Positions 8,541 to 16,767 of a stretch of DNA of 64,000 nucleotides are shown in pieces. The position numbers and the translations under genes were made by a program. Each line of letters opens with the position of its first letter. Positions within the stretch are counted from its first letter, which is position 1. This DNA comes from JAAYUJ01 sp963698165 (lineage in GTDB: Bacteria; Desulfobacterota; Syntrophobacteria; Syntrophobacterales; Syntrophobacteraceae), in the NCBI GenBank assembly GCA_963698165.1, contig CAVOPT010000006.1:124001-188000 (forward strand), in the 5' to 3' direction. Under the pieces are notes generated by a model. The model searched no databases. It saw only the letters and a program-made list of their open reading frames with translations, and was not told the origin of the DNA.

Positions 8541-9725
8541 TAGTGTTCAAGAAAAACATTTGGGTTTGTGATCATGCTGCGTTTTCAAGGCCCCCGCTCA
8601 GGTCTCTATAGAAACCGAAAAGGGACAGGACTTTTCGGCATGTGTTCGCAAAGAGCAGGAGCACTTCCTCGACCTTGTCGACGAGATCATTGAAGGTCGG
8701 GAAATAGTGCAGATGGGTCCCGTCTTTTTTGATCTCCTTCCAGAGTTTTTCAATGGGGTTGTAATCGGGAGAATAGGACGGCAATTGATAGACTGTCAGT
8801 CGTTCTTTGTGTTGCTCGAAGAATTCCTGCATGGCTTTGCTCGTATGATATCGAGCTCCATCCTGAACAAGGATGATATGCTCCTGAGTTTTGTCGAGGA
8901 CGGACTGAAGAAAACCAGCGTAACTTTCAGATTTCAGTCGTCCTTCCCGGGCTGCATAGAAGAAGCGTCCGGTGAAATAGTCGATGAGGCCAAAGACCTT
9001 ATAGCCCTTTCGTATGCCCGATGTTTTGATGGTGAGTTGACCTCGTTTGGCCCAGGTGTATGTTAAAGTACCCCACTGGGGAAAGGAGGCTTCATCGCCA
9101 AAGAGGATCGCCGCATGCTCTCGCTCAGCGTGTTTGATGATCTCGGGCCATGTTCTCTCGAGCCACTGTGTGCGTTTTTCGGGATCTTTGTGATCAGAAA
9201 CAAATCGAGCTTTTTGATAGGAAAACCCCATACTTTTTAGAAGTTGAGCGATGTACTGGACGGAATACAAGACCCCGAATTTCTCATAGATGATGTGCTG
9301 AATCATGGGGCTTCGCCAACAGGCGCCAGAGTAACCTGCGGCATGAGGTCCGGCGGTAATCATTGCATCCAATTCGTGCTTCTGCGTTTTTGTCAACTTG
9401 GCCGGTCTTCCCGGGGGCTTGTTGGATGTGAGACCGTTCGGGCCTTTCAATAAAAAGGCTTTGACCCAGAGCCTGATGGATTCCTCACAGACGTCGAGGA
9501 TGGATGCAATGACCGGATATGAATACTGCTGAGCAACAGCAAGAACGGCGTTGATTCGTTTCACTGTGCGAAGATCTCCCTTATGTTGGGCCTTGCAAAG
9601 GAGTTCGTGCAATAAACTAGATGTTGTGTTTGCCAGGGTGAGGCGGATACTTGGCATGGCAGGACCCCCTGTGAGCAGAGTTTTAATCATGCCATACAAA
9701 ATTACGGGGCTTTTGTCCCGCACTA
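8541..9725. mobile_element. IS630-family insertion sequence
   Basis: A complete IS630-type transposase gene is bounded by TA-GTG at 8541-8545 and CAC-TA at 9721-9725, as expected for elements that insert at TA and duplicate it. The terminal repeats inward of GTG are only loosely similar (shared A-rich block, then TTTGT and CATG), so the ends are provisional. It inserted just after the Hsp70-like gene. Confidence 0.6.
8572..9657 (-). CDS. IS630-family DDE transposase
   Basis: 361 residues. The N-terminal helix-turn-helix region (residues about 20-75) includes VIASILDVCEESIRLWVKAF. The catalytic core has the IS630/Tc1 DDE layout: ILFGDEASFPQWG (first Asp), IILVQDGARYHTS (second Asp) and LPSYSPDYNPIEKLWKEIKK (Glu). 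The frame is intact and probably functional. Start at 9657 is chosen because AGGGGG lies 7 bases upstream; the frame is open further, to 9723, which is the putative element end. Confidence 0.92.
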   Translation of the reverse strand: MPSIRLTLANTTSSLLHELLCKAQHKGDLRTVKRINAVLAVAQQYSYPVIASILDVCEESIRLWVKAFLLKGPNGLTSNKPPGRPAKLTKTQKHELDAMITAGPHAAGYSGACWRSPMIQHIIYEKFGVLYSVQYIAQLLKSMGFSYQKARFVSDHKDPEKRTQWLERTWPEIIKHAEREHAAILFGDEASFPQWGTLTYTWAKRGQLTIKTSGIRKGYKVFGLIDYFTGRFFYAAREGRLKSESYAGFLQSVLDKTQEHIILVQDGARYHTSKAMQEFFEQHKERLTVYQLPSYSPDYNPIEKLWKEIKKDGTHLHYFPTFNDLVDKVEEVLLLFANTCRKVLSLFGFYRDLSGGLENAA

Positions 9726-9734
9726 AATGCTACG

Positions 9735-9981
9735 TCAGCCAAAATCTTTATCTTGATCTCTATAGCATACAACCCACAATGGATTGAAAGGGCTCCGGTC
9801 TCTGATCTTTGTGATCAACATGGGCTGCATCCCACCGTCTTTTAGCGTTGGCAGAGAGAGCCCCCTCATCTTCCGCACAGTGACGAAAACCCGGTTGACA
9901 TCCGGCTTTTTCAAGACTGAAAAGGTCTTCCTAAAAATGGGGGTTGTTGAGGTCCAGGAGCACGCGATCACGACTTGGCAC
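9735..9981 (-). pseudogene. Decayed toxin gene of a type II toxin-antitoxin pair
   Basis: From a GTG at 9981, inside the antitoxin 3' end, the frame reads VPSRDRVLLDLNNPHF, then TAG (9931-9933), then EDLFSLEKA before coding moves to another frame (DVNRVFVTVRKMRGLS near 9890-9850). DRVLLDLNNP followed by FQEDLFxLEK resembles toxins partnered with this kind of antitoxin, recalled from memory, so the premature TAG replaces what is usually CAG. At least one nonsense and one frameshift mutation are present. The IS630 end lies within 10 bases of the last open codon and may have truncated it. Confidence 0.5.
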
Positions 9982-10225
9982 TTAGTGCCTCCAGGTCGGT
10001 TTCCTCCGGCGGGTGTTCCCCCGCCCAGGCAATGGCTTTGTCGATCTTGGTCTTCGCCGGCTCTTTGTGGAGCCACAATTCGTTCTCGGGAATCACCCGG
10101 GCAATCCTCAAAAGCCAGACTCCCGCCTCGAGTTCTTCCACAAGCACAGTAGAACCTGCGTATTGCCTGCCGATTGAAATCTGGCCACTCGCCCCCACAA
10201 TCTTCACCATGCGCCTTTGTCTCAT
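9968..10225 (-). CDS. AbrB-like antitoxin, orphaned
   Basis: 85 residues. It begins MVKIVGASGQISIGRQY after a short basic leader, resembling the beta-strand swapped-hairpin opening of AbrB/PrlF-type antitoxins. The C-terminal half (VIPENELWLHKEPAKTKI, then AIAWAGEHPPEETDLEAL) is the toxin-binding or helical tail typical of a TA antitoxin family. Start 10225 follows AAAGGAGG by 7 bases; the in-frame ATG at 10249 lies upstream of that site. Its toxin overlaps the 3' end but is broken. The pair lies between two insertion sequences. Family placement is by pattern, so moderately sure. Confidence 0.68.
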   Translation of the reverse strand: MRQRRMVKIVGASGQISIGRQYAGSTVLVEELEAGVWLLRIARVIPENELWLHKEPAKTKIDKAIAWAGEHPPEETDLEALSAKS

Positions 10226-10299
10226 TCGACGGCCTCCTTTGAGCTGCAATCGTGCAGCATGACATCATGCATACATGAAACGTTCAACGGAATGACCAC

Positions 10300-10324
10300 C
10301 GAATCCATGCAGGGCAATCGCACG
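10300..10324. repeat. Left end of ISAs1-family element: target duplication plus inverted repeat
   Basis: CGAATCCATG (10300-10309) is the target-site duplication. CAGGGCAATCGCACG (10310-10324) is the terminal inverted repeat and matches the right end over 15 of 15 bases. Confidence 0.9.
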
Positions 10325-11514
10325 AAATTTAGGCCAGCTTTAGCAGGTGCAGAAGGTAGTGACTGCTCCAACCGGCTCGTTTTCGGCTAGCCTTGATGCC
10401 TATCTTTCTCTGTGGGTCCTGCTTGATGAGGCTCAGGGCAAAACGGCGAATGATAGCCAAGTTTTCAGGGGCATGCCCGTTGCGGACCCGGCTGTCATCC
10501 TCGCGAAAGGAGATGTCGAGACACCAGTGCAGACTATTCTCCACACCCCAGTGGTCCCGTGCAGCCTCTGCAAACCGCTTGGCGTCACAGGGTAGGCTGG
10601 AAATGAAGTATCTCGTCTCCTGGGTGGTTTGGTCTCCGATTTCCCGTGTAGACTCAACCATTCCAAAGGTGGTCAGCTTTTTCCATTTGGATTTTTCTTC
10701 AAACCAGTCCAAGAGATGTGTAACTGGGTCTCAACCCGCCATGGCATGAGTGGTATAGGTTATGGTAGATTTGTAGTGTTGCATCGTCGAAGAGTAGTTC
10801 AACCTCTTTATGGAGATTGCCTTGATTGCCCTTGAGGGAAAGAACGTAATCGGCGCCTTGATCGACTATCTGCCTGGCGATTTCCTTTTGGCACCCCATG
10901 GCGTCAGTAGTCACAACACAGCCATTGATGTCGAGAACCTTGAGCAGTTCAGGGATTGCTGTGATCTCATTGGATTTATCCTCCGTTTTCACCTGTCCCA
11001 GGATCACCCGATTGCGAACCGCCCAGGCACTGACCACATGGATAGCCGATTTGCCATTGATACGATCATGAGAGCGTCGTGCAGTTTTTCCATCAATGGC
11101 GATCACGTCCGAATCACCCATCGGGAAAGCGCTGCGAATCCAACTGACAAAGCATTTGGCGAATTCCTCGGGATTGATCAGCCAGAACACTCGCCCAAAG
11201 GTATCGTGAGAGGGAATGCCTCCCGGCAACTCCAGGAAGGTTTTGAACCACTGCTCTTTCTCCTTGCCGAAGGCGGCAATTTCAACCCAGTCGTCTGCGC
11301 CCGCTATTACGGCACACAGTGTGATGACGATCACATCCACCAGTTTGTGTCGTGTCTTTCGCAGAATCCGCGGGTCGGAAAGTCGCGAGAAATGGTCCTT
11401 AATTGAAATACCAGTAGCTTGTTCCATCCGCCATCCTCCTTGGTTTGAAATTCACCAAGGTAGCTTGGCACACTTCGTCCATGATGTCCAGGGCTATGAC
11501 GTGCGATTGCCCTG
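10310..11514. mobile_element. ISAs1-family insertion sequence (1205 bp)
   Basis: Perfect 15-bp terminal inverted repeats (10310-10324 and 11500-11514) flanked by a perfect 10-bp direct repeat CGAATCCATG (10300-10309 and 11515-11524). The duplication length fits the ISAs1 family. The enclosed transposase is frameshifted, so the copy cannot move on its own. The intact duplication suggests insertion was fairly recent. Confidence 0.92.
10329..11427 (-). pseudogene. ISAs1-family transposase, frameshifted
   Basis: The first part (11427 to about 10745) has the ISAs1 opening SIKDHFSRLSDPRILRKTRH, the domain HDTFGRVFWLINPEEF and catalytic region DVIAIDGKTARRSHD, then VTTDAMGCQKEIA and YVLSLKGNQGNLHKEV. 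The second part (10712 to 10329) continues in another frame with LDWFEEKSKWKKLTTFGMVE, RYFISSL, DHWGVENSLHWCLDISF and a normal C-terminus. Between them (about 10715-10755) the expected HGRxETR segment is scattered over frames (CHGG, then RVETQ), so two indels or one complex change broke the gene. Together they equal a full-length transposase of about 365 residues. Confidence 0.9.
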
Positions 11515-11524
11515 CGAATCCATG
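11500..11524. repeat. Right end of ISAs1-family element: inverted repeat plus target duplication
   Basis: CGTGCGATTGCCCTG (11500-11514) is the reverse complement of the left terminal repeat. CGAATCCATG (11515-11524) is the second copy of the target duplication. Confidence 0.9.
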
Positions 11525-11620
11525 CTATTGAACTTTGCCCTGCCTCCGCTCTGTGCTATATAGAGCGATTAACGGAAAGCGCGACAGCACGCAGGGAATC
11601 CTTACGAGAGGGAAGCGGCA

Positions 11621-13237
11621 ATGAAGGTGGCTTATTTCAGCATGGAAATCGGGTTGAACGAGAACATTCCCACCTACAGCGGGGGGCTTGGAATTCTGGC
11701 GGGTGATCACATCAAGTCGGCGGCTGACCTGAATATCCCTCTGGTCGCGGTGACACTACTCTACAAGCGGGGCTACTTTATCCAGACCATCAGCCCCATG
11801 GGGCAGCAGGAAGAGATCTATCCCTATTTCGACCCGAGAGCCTTCATGGAGCCTCTCCCCTTCAAGGTGACCATCCGGATCGAAGGACGCGATGTCCACA
11901 TCGGAGTCTGGAAACACAACCAGGTCGGCATCGGCGGGAAGGTTCCCATCTACTTTCTGGACACTGACCTTGAGTTGAACGCGCCGGGAGACCGCCTCAT
12001 CACCCAGTTTCTCTACGGGGGGGACAACCACACCCGCATCTGCCAGGAAGCGGTGCTCGGCATAGGCGGATACCTGGCCCTGAAGAAGCTGGAGCCGAGC
12101 ATCACCACTTACCACATGAACGAGGGCCACGCCGTCTTCCTGACGCTGGCTCTCCTGAAGGACTGCAACGGGGACAGGCAAAAGGTCCGGGAGAAATGCG
12201 TCTTCACGACTCATACCCCCGTCCCTGCCGGCCATGACAAGTTCCCCTACGATTTGGCCTCAAGACTCATCGACAGTTACCTTCCTCCAGACATCAAGCA
12301 ACTCGCGGGCAATGACCTTCTGAACACCACGGTGCTGGCCCTCAATCTCTCCCGGGCGAGCAACGGGGTGAGCGAGCTCCATGGGGAAATCTCCCGTCAA
12401 ATGTTTCCAGGCTTCAACATCGGCCACGTGACCAACGGGGTGCACCATCTGAGCTGGACGGGACCCGAGTTCAAAACCCTCTTCGACACGCATCTTCCCA
12501 ACTGGCGCCAGCAACCCCAAGTCCTCGCGGATGCGGACAAGATCCCCGACGACGCCGTCAAGGAAGCAAAGCTCCGGGCCAAGAAGCGCCTCATCAGCTA
12601 CGTCAACTCCGTCTCCGGTGCGGGGTTCACTCACGAGATTCTCACCATCTGCTTTGCACGCAGGGCCGCCGCGTACAAGCGGTCAACCCTCATCTTCACG
12701 GATCTGGAATACCTCTTCAACCTGGCTTACGATCGCATCCAGCTCATTTTTGCCGGGAAGGCGCATCCCCAGGATCAACCCGGGAAGCAGTTGATCAAGG
12801 AAATCGTCAACACGGCGGAACAATACGAGAAGAAGGTGCGCCTCGTATTCGTGCCCAATTACAGCATCTGGCTCGGGGCCCTCATGACTCAGGGAACCGA
12901 CGTGTGGCTCAACACGCCCCGTCGCCCCCGGGAAGCCAGCGGCACGAGCGGGATGAAGGTTTGCTTCAATGGTGGAGTGAACATGAGCGTTCTCGACGGG
13001 TGGTGGCGCGAGGGCTGCCGGAACAGGATCAACGGATGGGCCATCGGGGACGACGAAGACCAGAGCGACGACGATGCGGCGGCCGACCTCTACCAGGACC
13101 TGGACGACTTGGTGACCACCTACTACGCCAATCCGCGCCAGTGGCTGTCCATCATGAAGCGGTCCATCGCCGATCTCACGCCGGTATTCAACACCCACAG
13201 GATGGTGCTGGAATACGTGCACAAGTACTATCAGTGA
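11621..13237 (+). CDS. glgP: Alpha-glucan phosphorylase (GT35, short form)
   Basis: 538 residues. Phosphorylases of this family release glucose-1-phosphate from glycogen or maltodextrin using pyridoxal phosphate. The PLP-site motif RPREASGTSGMK ends at Lys446, the residue that would bind PLP. The N-terminus VAYFSMEIGLNENIPTYSGG and HVTNGVHHLSW near 270 are typical of the short alpha-glucan phosphorylase subfamily (about 550 residues), distinct from the 800-residue GlgP. A purine-rich GAGAGGGAAG precedes the ATG. It stands alone between the ISAs1 element and a gene-free stretch, so no operon context. Cytoplasmic. The specific glucan is not known. Confidence 0.92.
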   Translation: MKVAYFSMEIGLNENIPTYSGGLGILAGDHIKSAADLNIPLVAVTLLYKRGYFIQTISPMGQQEEIYPYFDPRAFMEPLPFKVTIRIEGRDVHIGVWKHNQVGIGGKVPIYFLDTDLELNAPGDRLITQFLYGGDNHTRICQEAVLGIGGYLALKKLEPSITTYHMNEGHAVFLTLALLKDCNGDRQKVREKCVFTTHTPVPAGHDKFPYDLASRLIDSYLPPDIKQLAGNDLLNTTVLALNLSRASNGVSELHGEISRQMFPGFNIGHVTNGVHHLSWTGPEFKTLFDTHLPNWRQQPQVLADADKIPDDAVKEAKLRAKKRLISYVNSVSGAGFTHEILTICFARRAAAYKRSTLIFTDLEYLFNLAYDRIQLIFAGKAHPQDQPGKQLIKEIVNTAEQYEKKVRLVFVPNYSIWLGALMTQGTDVWLNTPRRPREASGTSGMKVCFNGGVNMSVLDGWWREGCRNRINGWAIGDDEDQSDDDAAADLYQDLDDLVTTYYANPRQWLSIMKRSIADLTPVFNTHRMVLEYVHKYYQ

Positions 13238-13991
13238 AACGTACGGAGAGTTGGGGCTCTGGTCTTAGCAACACACCTGGTGAGCGTAAAGAGCTGAGCT
13301 CCATGGGAGAGGGCCGGCTCGCGAATCAGTGAACTCTCAAGCGAGCTCGCTCCCATGCCCCCCACTTGTCATCGACACCCGCTCCACCACGGAGTAGCTC
13401 AAGGCCGGCGTACCTTGTCGCCAATTCACGTTCCATGGACTCATTCTTGCTCCGGCGATGACCACCTGCCCATCAGCCCGGATACCCTTCATCAGTTGCT
13501 GCAGGAAAAGGGTGTCGACCTCCGCACCCCCATTGCCCACTGCTGCGCAGCCGGTGTACGTTCGGGATGTATATGGATGGCCCACGCACTCTCGGGTTGC
13601 ACCAGGCCCAAAGTTACCCTGGGAGAGACGCAGGAGAGGAGCAAACGGTAAGAGGTGTGCGCCCGCTTCTTCGCAGACGATCAGCTGAATGCTCATCCCA
13701 GAACTGTCCACACCGAGTTCCCCGTCGAGAATTCAGCTATTTCTCCCGATGCCCGAACTTGTGCCTGAAGACGGTCGGATCGAAACTGTCTTTCACGGAG
13801 AGTTTCGTGGTGCTTCCCACCTCATCAACGCGAGCCGGTCCAAGAAGACAACCCCAGAATGGGCCAAGTTGACCCACTGCAGTTGCCTCTCATATTTGAG
13901 ATGAAATGGCACTGGCTGCTGATTTCAGAACCTGACTGAATTTACAGACGAATGTCTTGGACGTGCCAACCAATGGGCTCGATGGAAGTGC
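13238..13991. other. 754-base gap without a convincing gene
   Basis: Several short frames overlap here on both strands, but none has a recognisable domain or a good ribosome binding site. The longest, on the minus strand (13711-13337, 124 codons), has protein-like patches but I cannot match it; it may be a remnant. It separates glgP (+) from ilvD (-), whose 3' ends converge here. No strong terminator hairpin with a T-run stood out. Confidence 0.5.
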
Positions 13992-15674
13992 TCACTTCAG
14001 GCGAGATTTGAGGATCGCACCGGTGGACGCCGACGTGGCCAAGAGAGCATAGCGGGCCAGGTAACCTCGTATCACTTTGGGTCTTGGTGCCTGCCAGGCT
14101 TGCAGTCGCGCGTCGATCTCTTGCGCACCAAGATCCAGGGTGAGTCTCCGTTTTTCAACATCTATCTCAATGAGGTCTCCATCCTGCACCACGGCTATTG
14201 GTCCCCCTTCCATGGCCTCTGGTGATATGTGGCCGACACAGGGACCTCGGGTGGCCCCTGAAAAGCGACCGTCAGTAACGAGAGCGACAGTGCGATCCAG
14301 ACCGCTTCCAACAAGGGTGGAGGTGGCGAGAAGCATCTCCCTCATCCCAGGCCCCCCTCTCGGTCCTTCATAACGAATGACGATGACATCCCCTTGGCGA
14401 ATCCTTCCCTCCAAGATGGCTTCCACAGCGTCTTCTTCTCTCTCAAAAACTCGGGCAGGGCCCCGATGGTGACGACGGTCTCGTGCCAGGGCAGACTGCT
14501 TGATGATGGCACCATCAGGAGCCAGATTGCCTGAGAGGACAGCAATGCCCCCTTCCCGATCCCAAGGGTCTGAAACGGGACGGATCACTCCCCCATCGCC
14601 CTGCAAGACCTCCTGCAGGAGATCTCCAAGGTTTCGTCCAGCAACCGTCATGGTGTCCAGGTGGATCAGGCCGCCCCGTTCCAGCTCTTTTAGAACCGAA
14701 GGGATGCCACCTGCCCTCCAAAGATCTTCCATAAAATCAGGACCATTGGGCTTGAGGTTACAGAGGCGGGGAACAGTGCGGCCCAGCCGGTCAAAGAGAT
14801 CCAGAGTCATGGGAATGCCCGCCTCATGTGCCAATGCAATCAGATGAAGAACCGAGTTGGTGGAGCCCCCGATGGCCATATCCACAGCGATGGCGTTTTC
14901 GAAGCTTTTCTGAGTGAGGATTCTATCCGGTCTGAGATCTTCCCGGACCATGGCAACGATTCGTTCTCCCGTCGCCCGTGCGAGACAAATCCTCTCAGCG
15001 GCGACAGCCGGGATGGCTCCGTTTCCGGGCAGAGCCAGGCCCAAGGCTTCCGCGAGGCAGTTCATCGTGTTTGCTGTGGCGATGGAAGGGCAACAACCAA
15101 CACCAGGGCTTGCCGCCCTCTCCAGGTCGTAGAATTCGGAGAGAGGCATCTCTCCCTTTTCCACCCGGGGCACTGCCTCGAAGACCGTAATGTCGTCGAT
15201 GCGGCACCCCTTCCAGAAGCCCGACAGCATGGAGCCGCCACTGATCAAGATGGATGGCACGTTCAACCGAGCGGCGGCCATCATCATCCCCGGAGTGATC
15301 TTGTCGCAGTTTGTGACAAGGACCAGACCATCGAAAGCATGGGCCAGCTCTGTCACCTCGATGGAGTCCGCGATGAGCTCCCGGCTTGGAAGAGGACACC
15401 GCATCCCTTCGTGGCCCATGCAAATCCCGTCACACAGGGAAATGGTGTGGAACTCAAAGGGGATGCCACCTCCAGCGAAGACTCCTTCCCGGACCGCAAG
15501 GGCAATCCTGTCCAGGTGAGCATGGCCTGGAAACAGGTCATTCTGGGAATTTGCGACTCCGATGAGGGGCTTTTCCATGATGTCCCGATGGGAGAAGCCA
15601 ACAGCCTTGAGAAAAGAACGGTGAGGCCCCCTCCTCGGCCCTCTTTTTATTCGGTCACTTGTGGTGGTATGCAA
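13992..15674 (-). CDS. ilvD: Dihydroxy-acid dehydratase (IlvD/Edd family)
   Basis: 560 residues from the chosen start. It dehydrates 2,3-dihydroxy acids to 2-keto acids in valine, isoleucine and leucine synthesis, with an Fe-S cluster. Visible are SDRIKRGPRRGPHRSFL near the start, ANSQNDLFPGHAHL, TNCDKITPGM (Cys123), GVGCCPSIATANTMNCLAEA (Cys194-195), GGSTNSVLHL and the C-terminal GRFSGATRGPCVGHISPEA. The frame is open upstream to 15734, but family members begin just before SDRIKxG and an AAAGGAGA lies 4 bases before a TTG at 15674. The related sugar-acid dehydratases (Edd, XylD-like) cannot be fully excluded. No other ilv gene is adjacent. Confidence 0.88.
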   Translation of the reverse strand: MHTTTSDRIKRGPRRGPHRSFLKAVGFSHRDIMEKPLIGVANSQNDLFPGHAHLDRIALAVREGVFAGGGIPFEFHTISLCDGICMGHEGMRCPLPSRELIADSIEVTELAHAFDGLVLVTNCDKITPGMMMAAARLNVPSILISGGSMLSGFWKGCRIDDITVFEAVPRVEKGEMPLSEFYDLERAASPGVGCCPSIATANTMNCLAEALGLALPGNGAIPAVAAERICLARATGERIVAMVREDLRPDRILTQKSFENAIAVDMAIGGSTNSVLHLIALAHEAGIPMTLDLFDRLGRTVPRLCNLKPNGPDFMEDLWRAGGIPSVLKELERGGLIHLDTMTVAGRNLGDLLQEVLQGDGGVIRPVSDPWDREGGIAVLSGNLAPDGAIIKQSALARDRRHHRGPARVFEREEDAVEAILEGRIRQGDVIVIRYEGPRGGPGMREMLLATSTLVGSGLDRTVALVTDGRFSGATRGPCVGHISPEAMEGGPIAVVQDGDLIEIDVEKRRLTLDLGAQEIDARLQAWQAPRPKVIRGYLARYALLATSASTGAILKSRLK

Positions 15675-15678
15675 AGTC

Positions 15679-15686
15679 TCTCCTTT
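15679..15686 (-). promoter_or_regulatory. Ribosome binding site deciding the ilvD TTG start
   Basis: AAAGGAGA on the minus strand, 4 bases before TTG 15674. No comparable site precedes the upstream ATG at 15734, whose extra 20 residues are not typical of IlvD. Confidence 0.65.
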
Positions 15687-15933
15687 GCCAATGTGTTCCC
15701 AAAATCCGTCCGTGAGCAGGGCGGTTTTTCGCAAGAAGCACGATTATTTCGCTTCGGCTTCGGCTTCGGTTCCGGTCACCGGGGTGATGTCTGGATCAAA
15801 TCCCCCCCTTGGACTGTGACCAATCGTTCCATTGTATCCAAAGGAATTCAAGGGAAGAACTCAGACCTTATGGGGTATCATGATTCTCTCTTGCCCAGTC
15901 GAGGCGGGAACAACCGGCTGGTTTCGCCCGGTG

Positions 15934-16758
15934 TTAAAGAATGCGCACTATTTCGGCAATGCTGCGCCTGGGTGGTGCAATCGGTTGATGTTCGTAGTGC
16001 CCCAACCATATGAGGGCCATGACCTTCTCGTATTCCTGCACAGCTAACAGTGATCGGTATTTGGAGGCGTTGCACGCAACCGAGGAAGTGTAACAGGCAC
16101 CGAGGCCATGGAAATGGATAGCCAGCAACATGGTCTGAATGGCAGCTCCCGCATCGTGGGCGGGGCACTCCATATCCCCCTCCGAGTAGAACCGCATATC
16201 GGCAAGCACCCCGATGACACATGGGCTCATGGTTCCGTGCATGCCTCCATGTGCAAGCTTGTTACGGATTTCAGGGGTCTTCACAATGATAAACCGCAGG
16301 GACTGTTGATTGCAGTTGGTTGGCGCCCAACTGGCAAGGGTGACGATGTCAAGGATCAGCGCCTCGTCCACAGCCTGTGAGGAGAATTTGCGAATCGACC
16401 GCCTGCTCTTCACCAGGACCTCGAACTGGGAGCGGGAGATCCGAATCCTCTGCTTGGGAGACCAGGGGTATTCGAATCGTCCGGGTTCTTTCAACGCTGA
16501 CCCGTAGAGCTCGGCAATCTGCTCCGCCCACTGGAAGTCGGGTTTGCCGGGACCATGCTGTTCACGGTAGATCCGCAATCGCTCAGCCAGATCCTGAAGT
16601 CTGCGCGCCGAAAGGCGGATCTTCCTGCTGCTCGAACACTGCATTTCCTTGTCGAGGAGATGCGCCTTCACCCTGATTTGGGTCATCTGCACCTCCTCGT
16701 CATCTTCCTCCACCTTTGTGGTTTTGCCTGCCAGTTTGATGAAATGCCTGTTCTTCAT
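15934..16758 (-). CDS. Nitroreductase-family flavoprotein
   Basis: 274 residues. The core from about residue 110 is a nitroreductase fold: SRRSIRKFSSQAVDEALI, then ASWAPTNCNQQSLRFIIV (FMN-binding segment SWAPTNCNxQ), ECPAHDAGAAIQTMLLAIHF and LGACYTSSVA. A 100-residue N-terminal extension, partly charged, precedes the core and is unusual. Start 16758 has GAGG 7 bases upstream and lies 9 bases after the preceding gene's stop; an internal ATG at 16686 with GAGGAGGT 5 bases upstream is an alternative. Last gene of the TRAP/HisD-type cluster. Members reduce varied substrates with NAD(P)H, so the real reaction is not known. Confidence 0.78.
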   Translation of the reverse strand: MKNRHFIKLAGKTTKVEEDDEEVQMTQIRVKAHLLDKEMQCSSSRKIRLSARRLQDLAERLRIYREQHGPGKPDFQWAEQIAELYGSALKEPGRFEYPWSPKQRIRISRSQFEVLVKSRRSIRKFSSQAVDEALILDIVTLASWAPTNCNQQSLRFIIVKTPEIRNKLAHGGMHGTMSPCVIGVLADMRFYSEGDMECPAHDAGAAIQTMLLAIHFHGLGACYTSSVACNASKYRSLLAVQEYEKVMALIWLGHYEHQPIAPPRRSIAEIVRIL

Positions 16759-16767
16759 GCTCTTGCC

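Noticed and set aside
14826..16013. 395-codon frame opposite ilvD
   Set aside because: Spans the ilvD coding region and a gap; no conserved motif.
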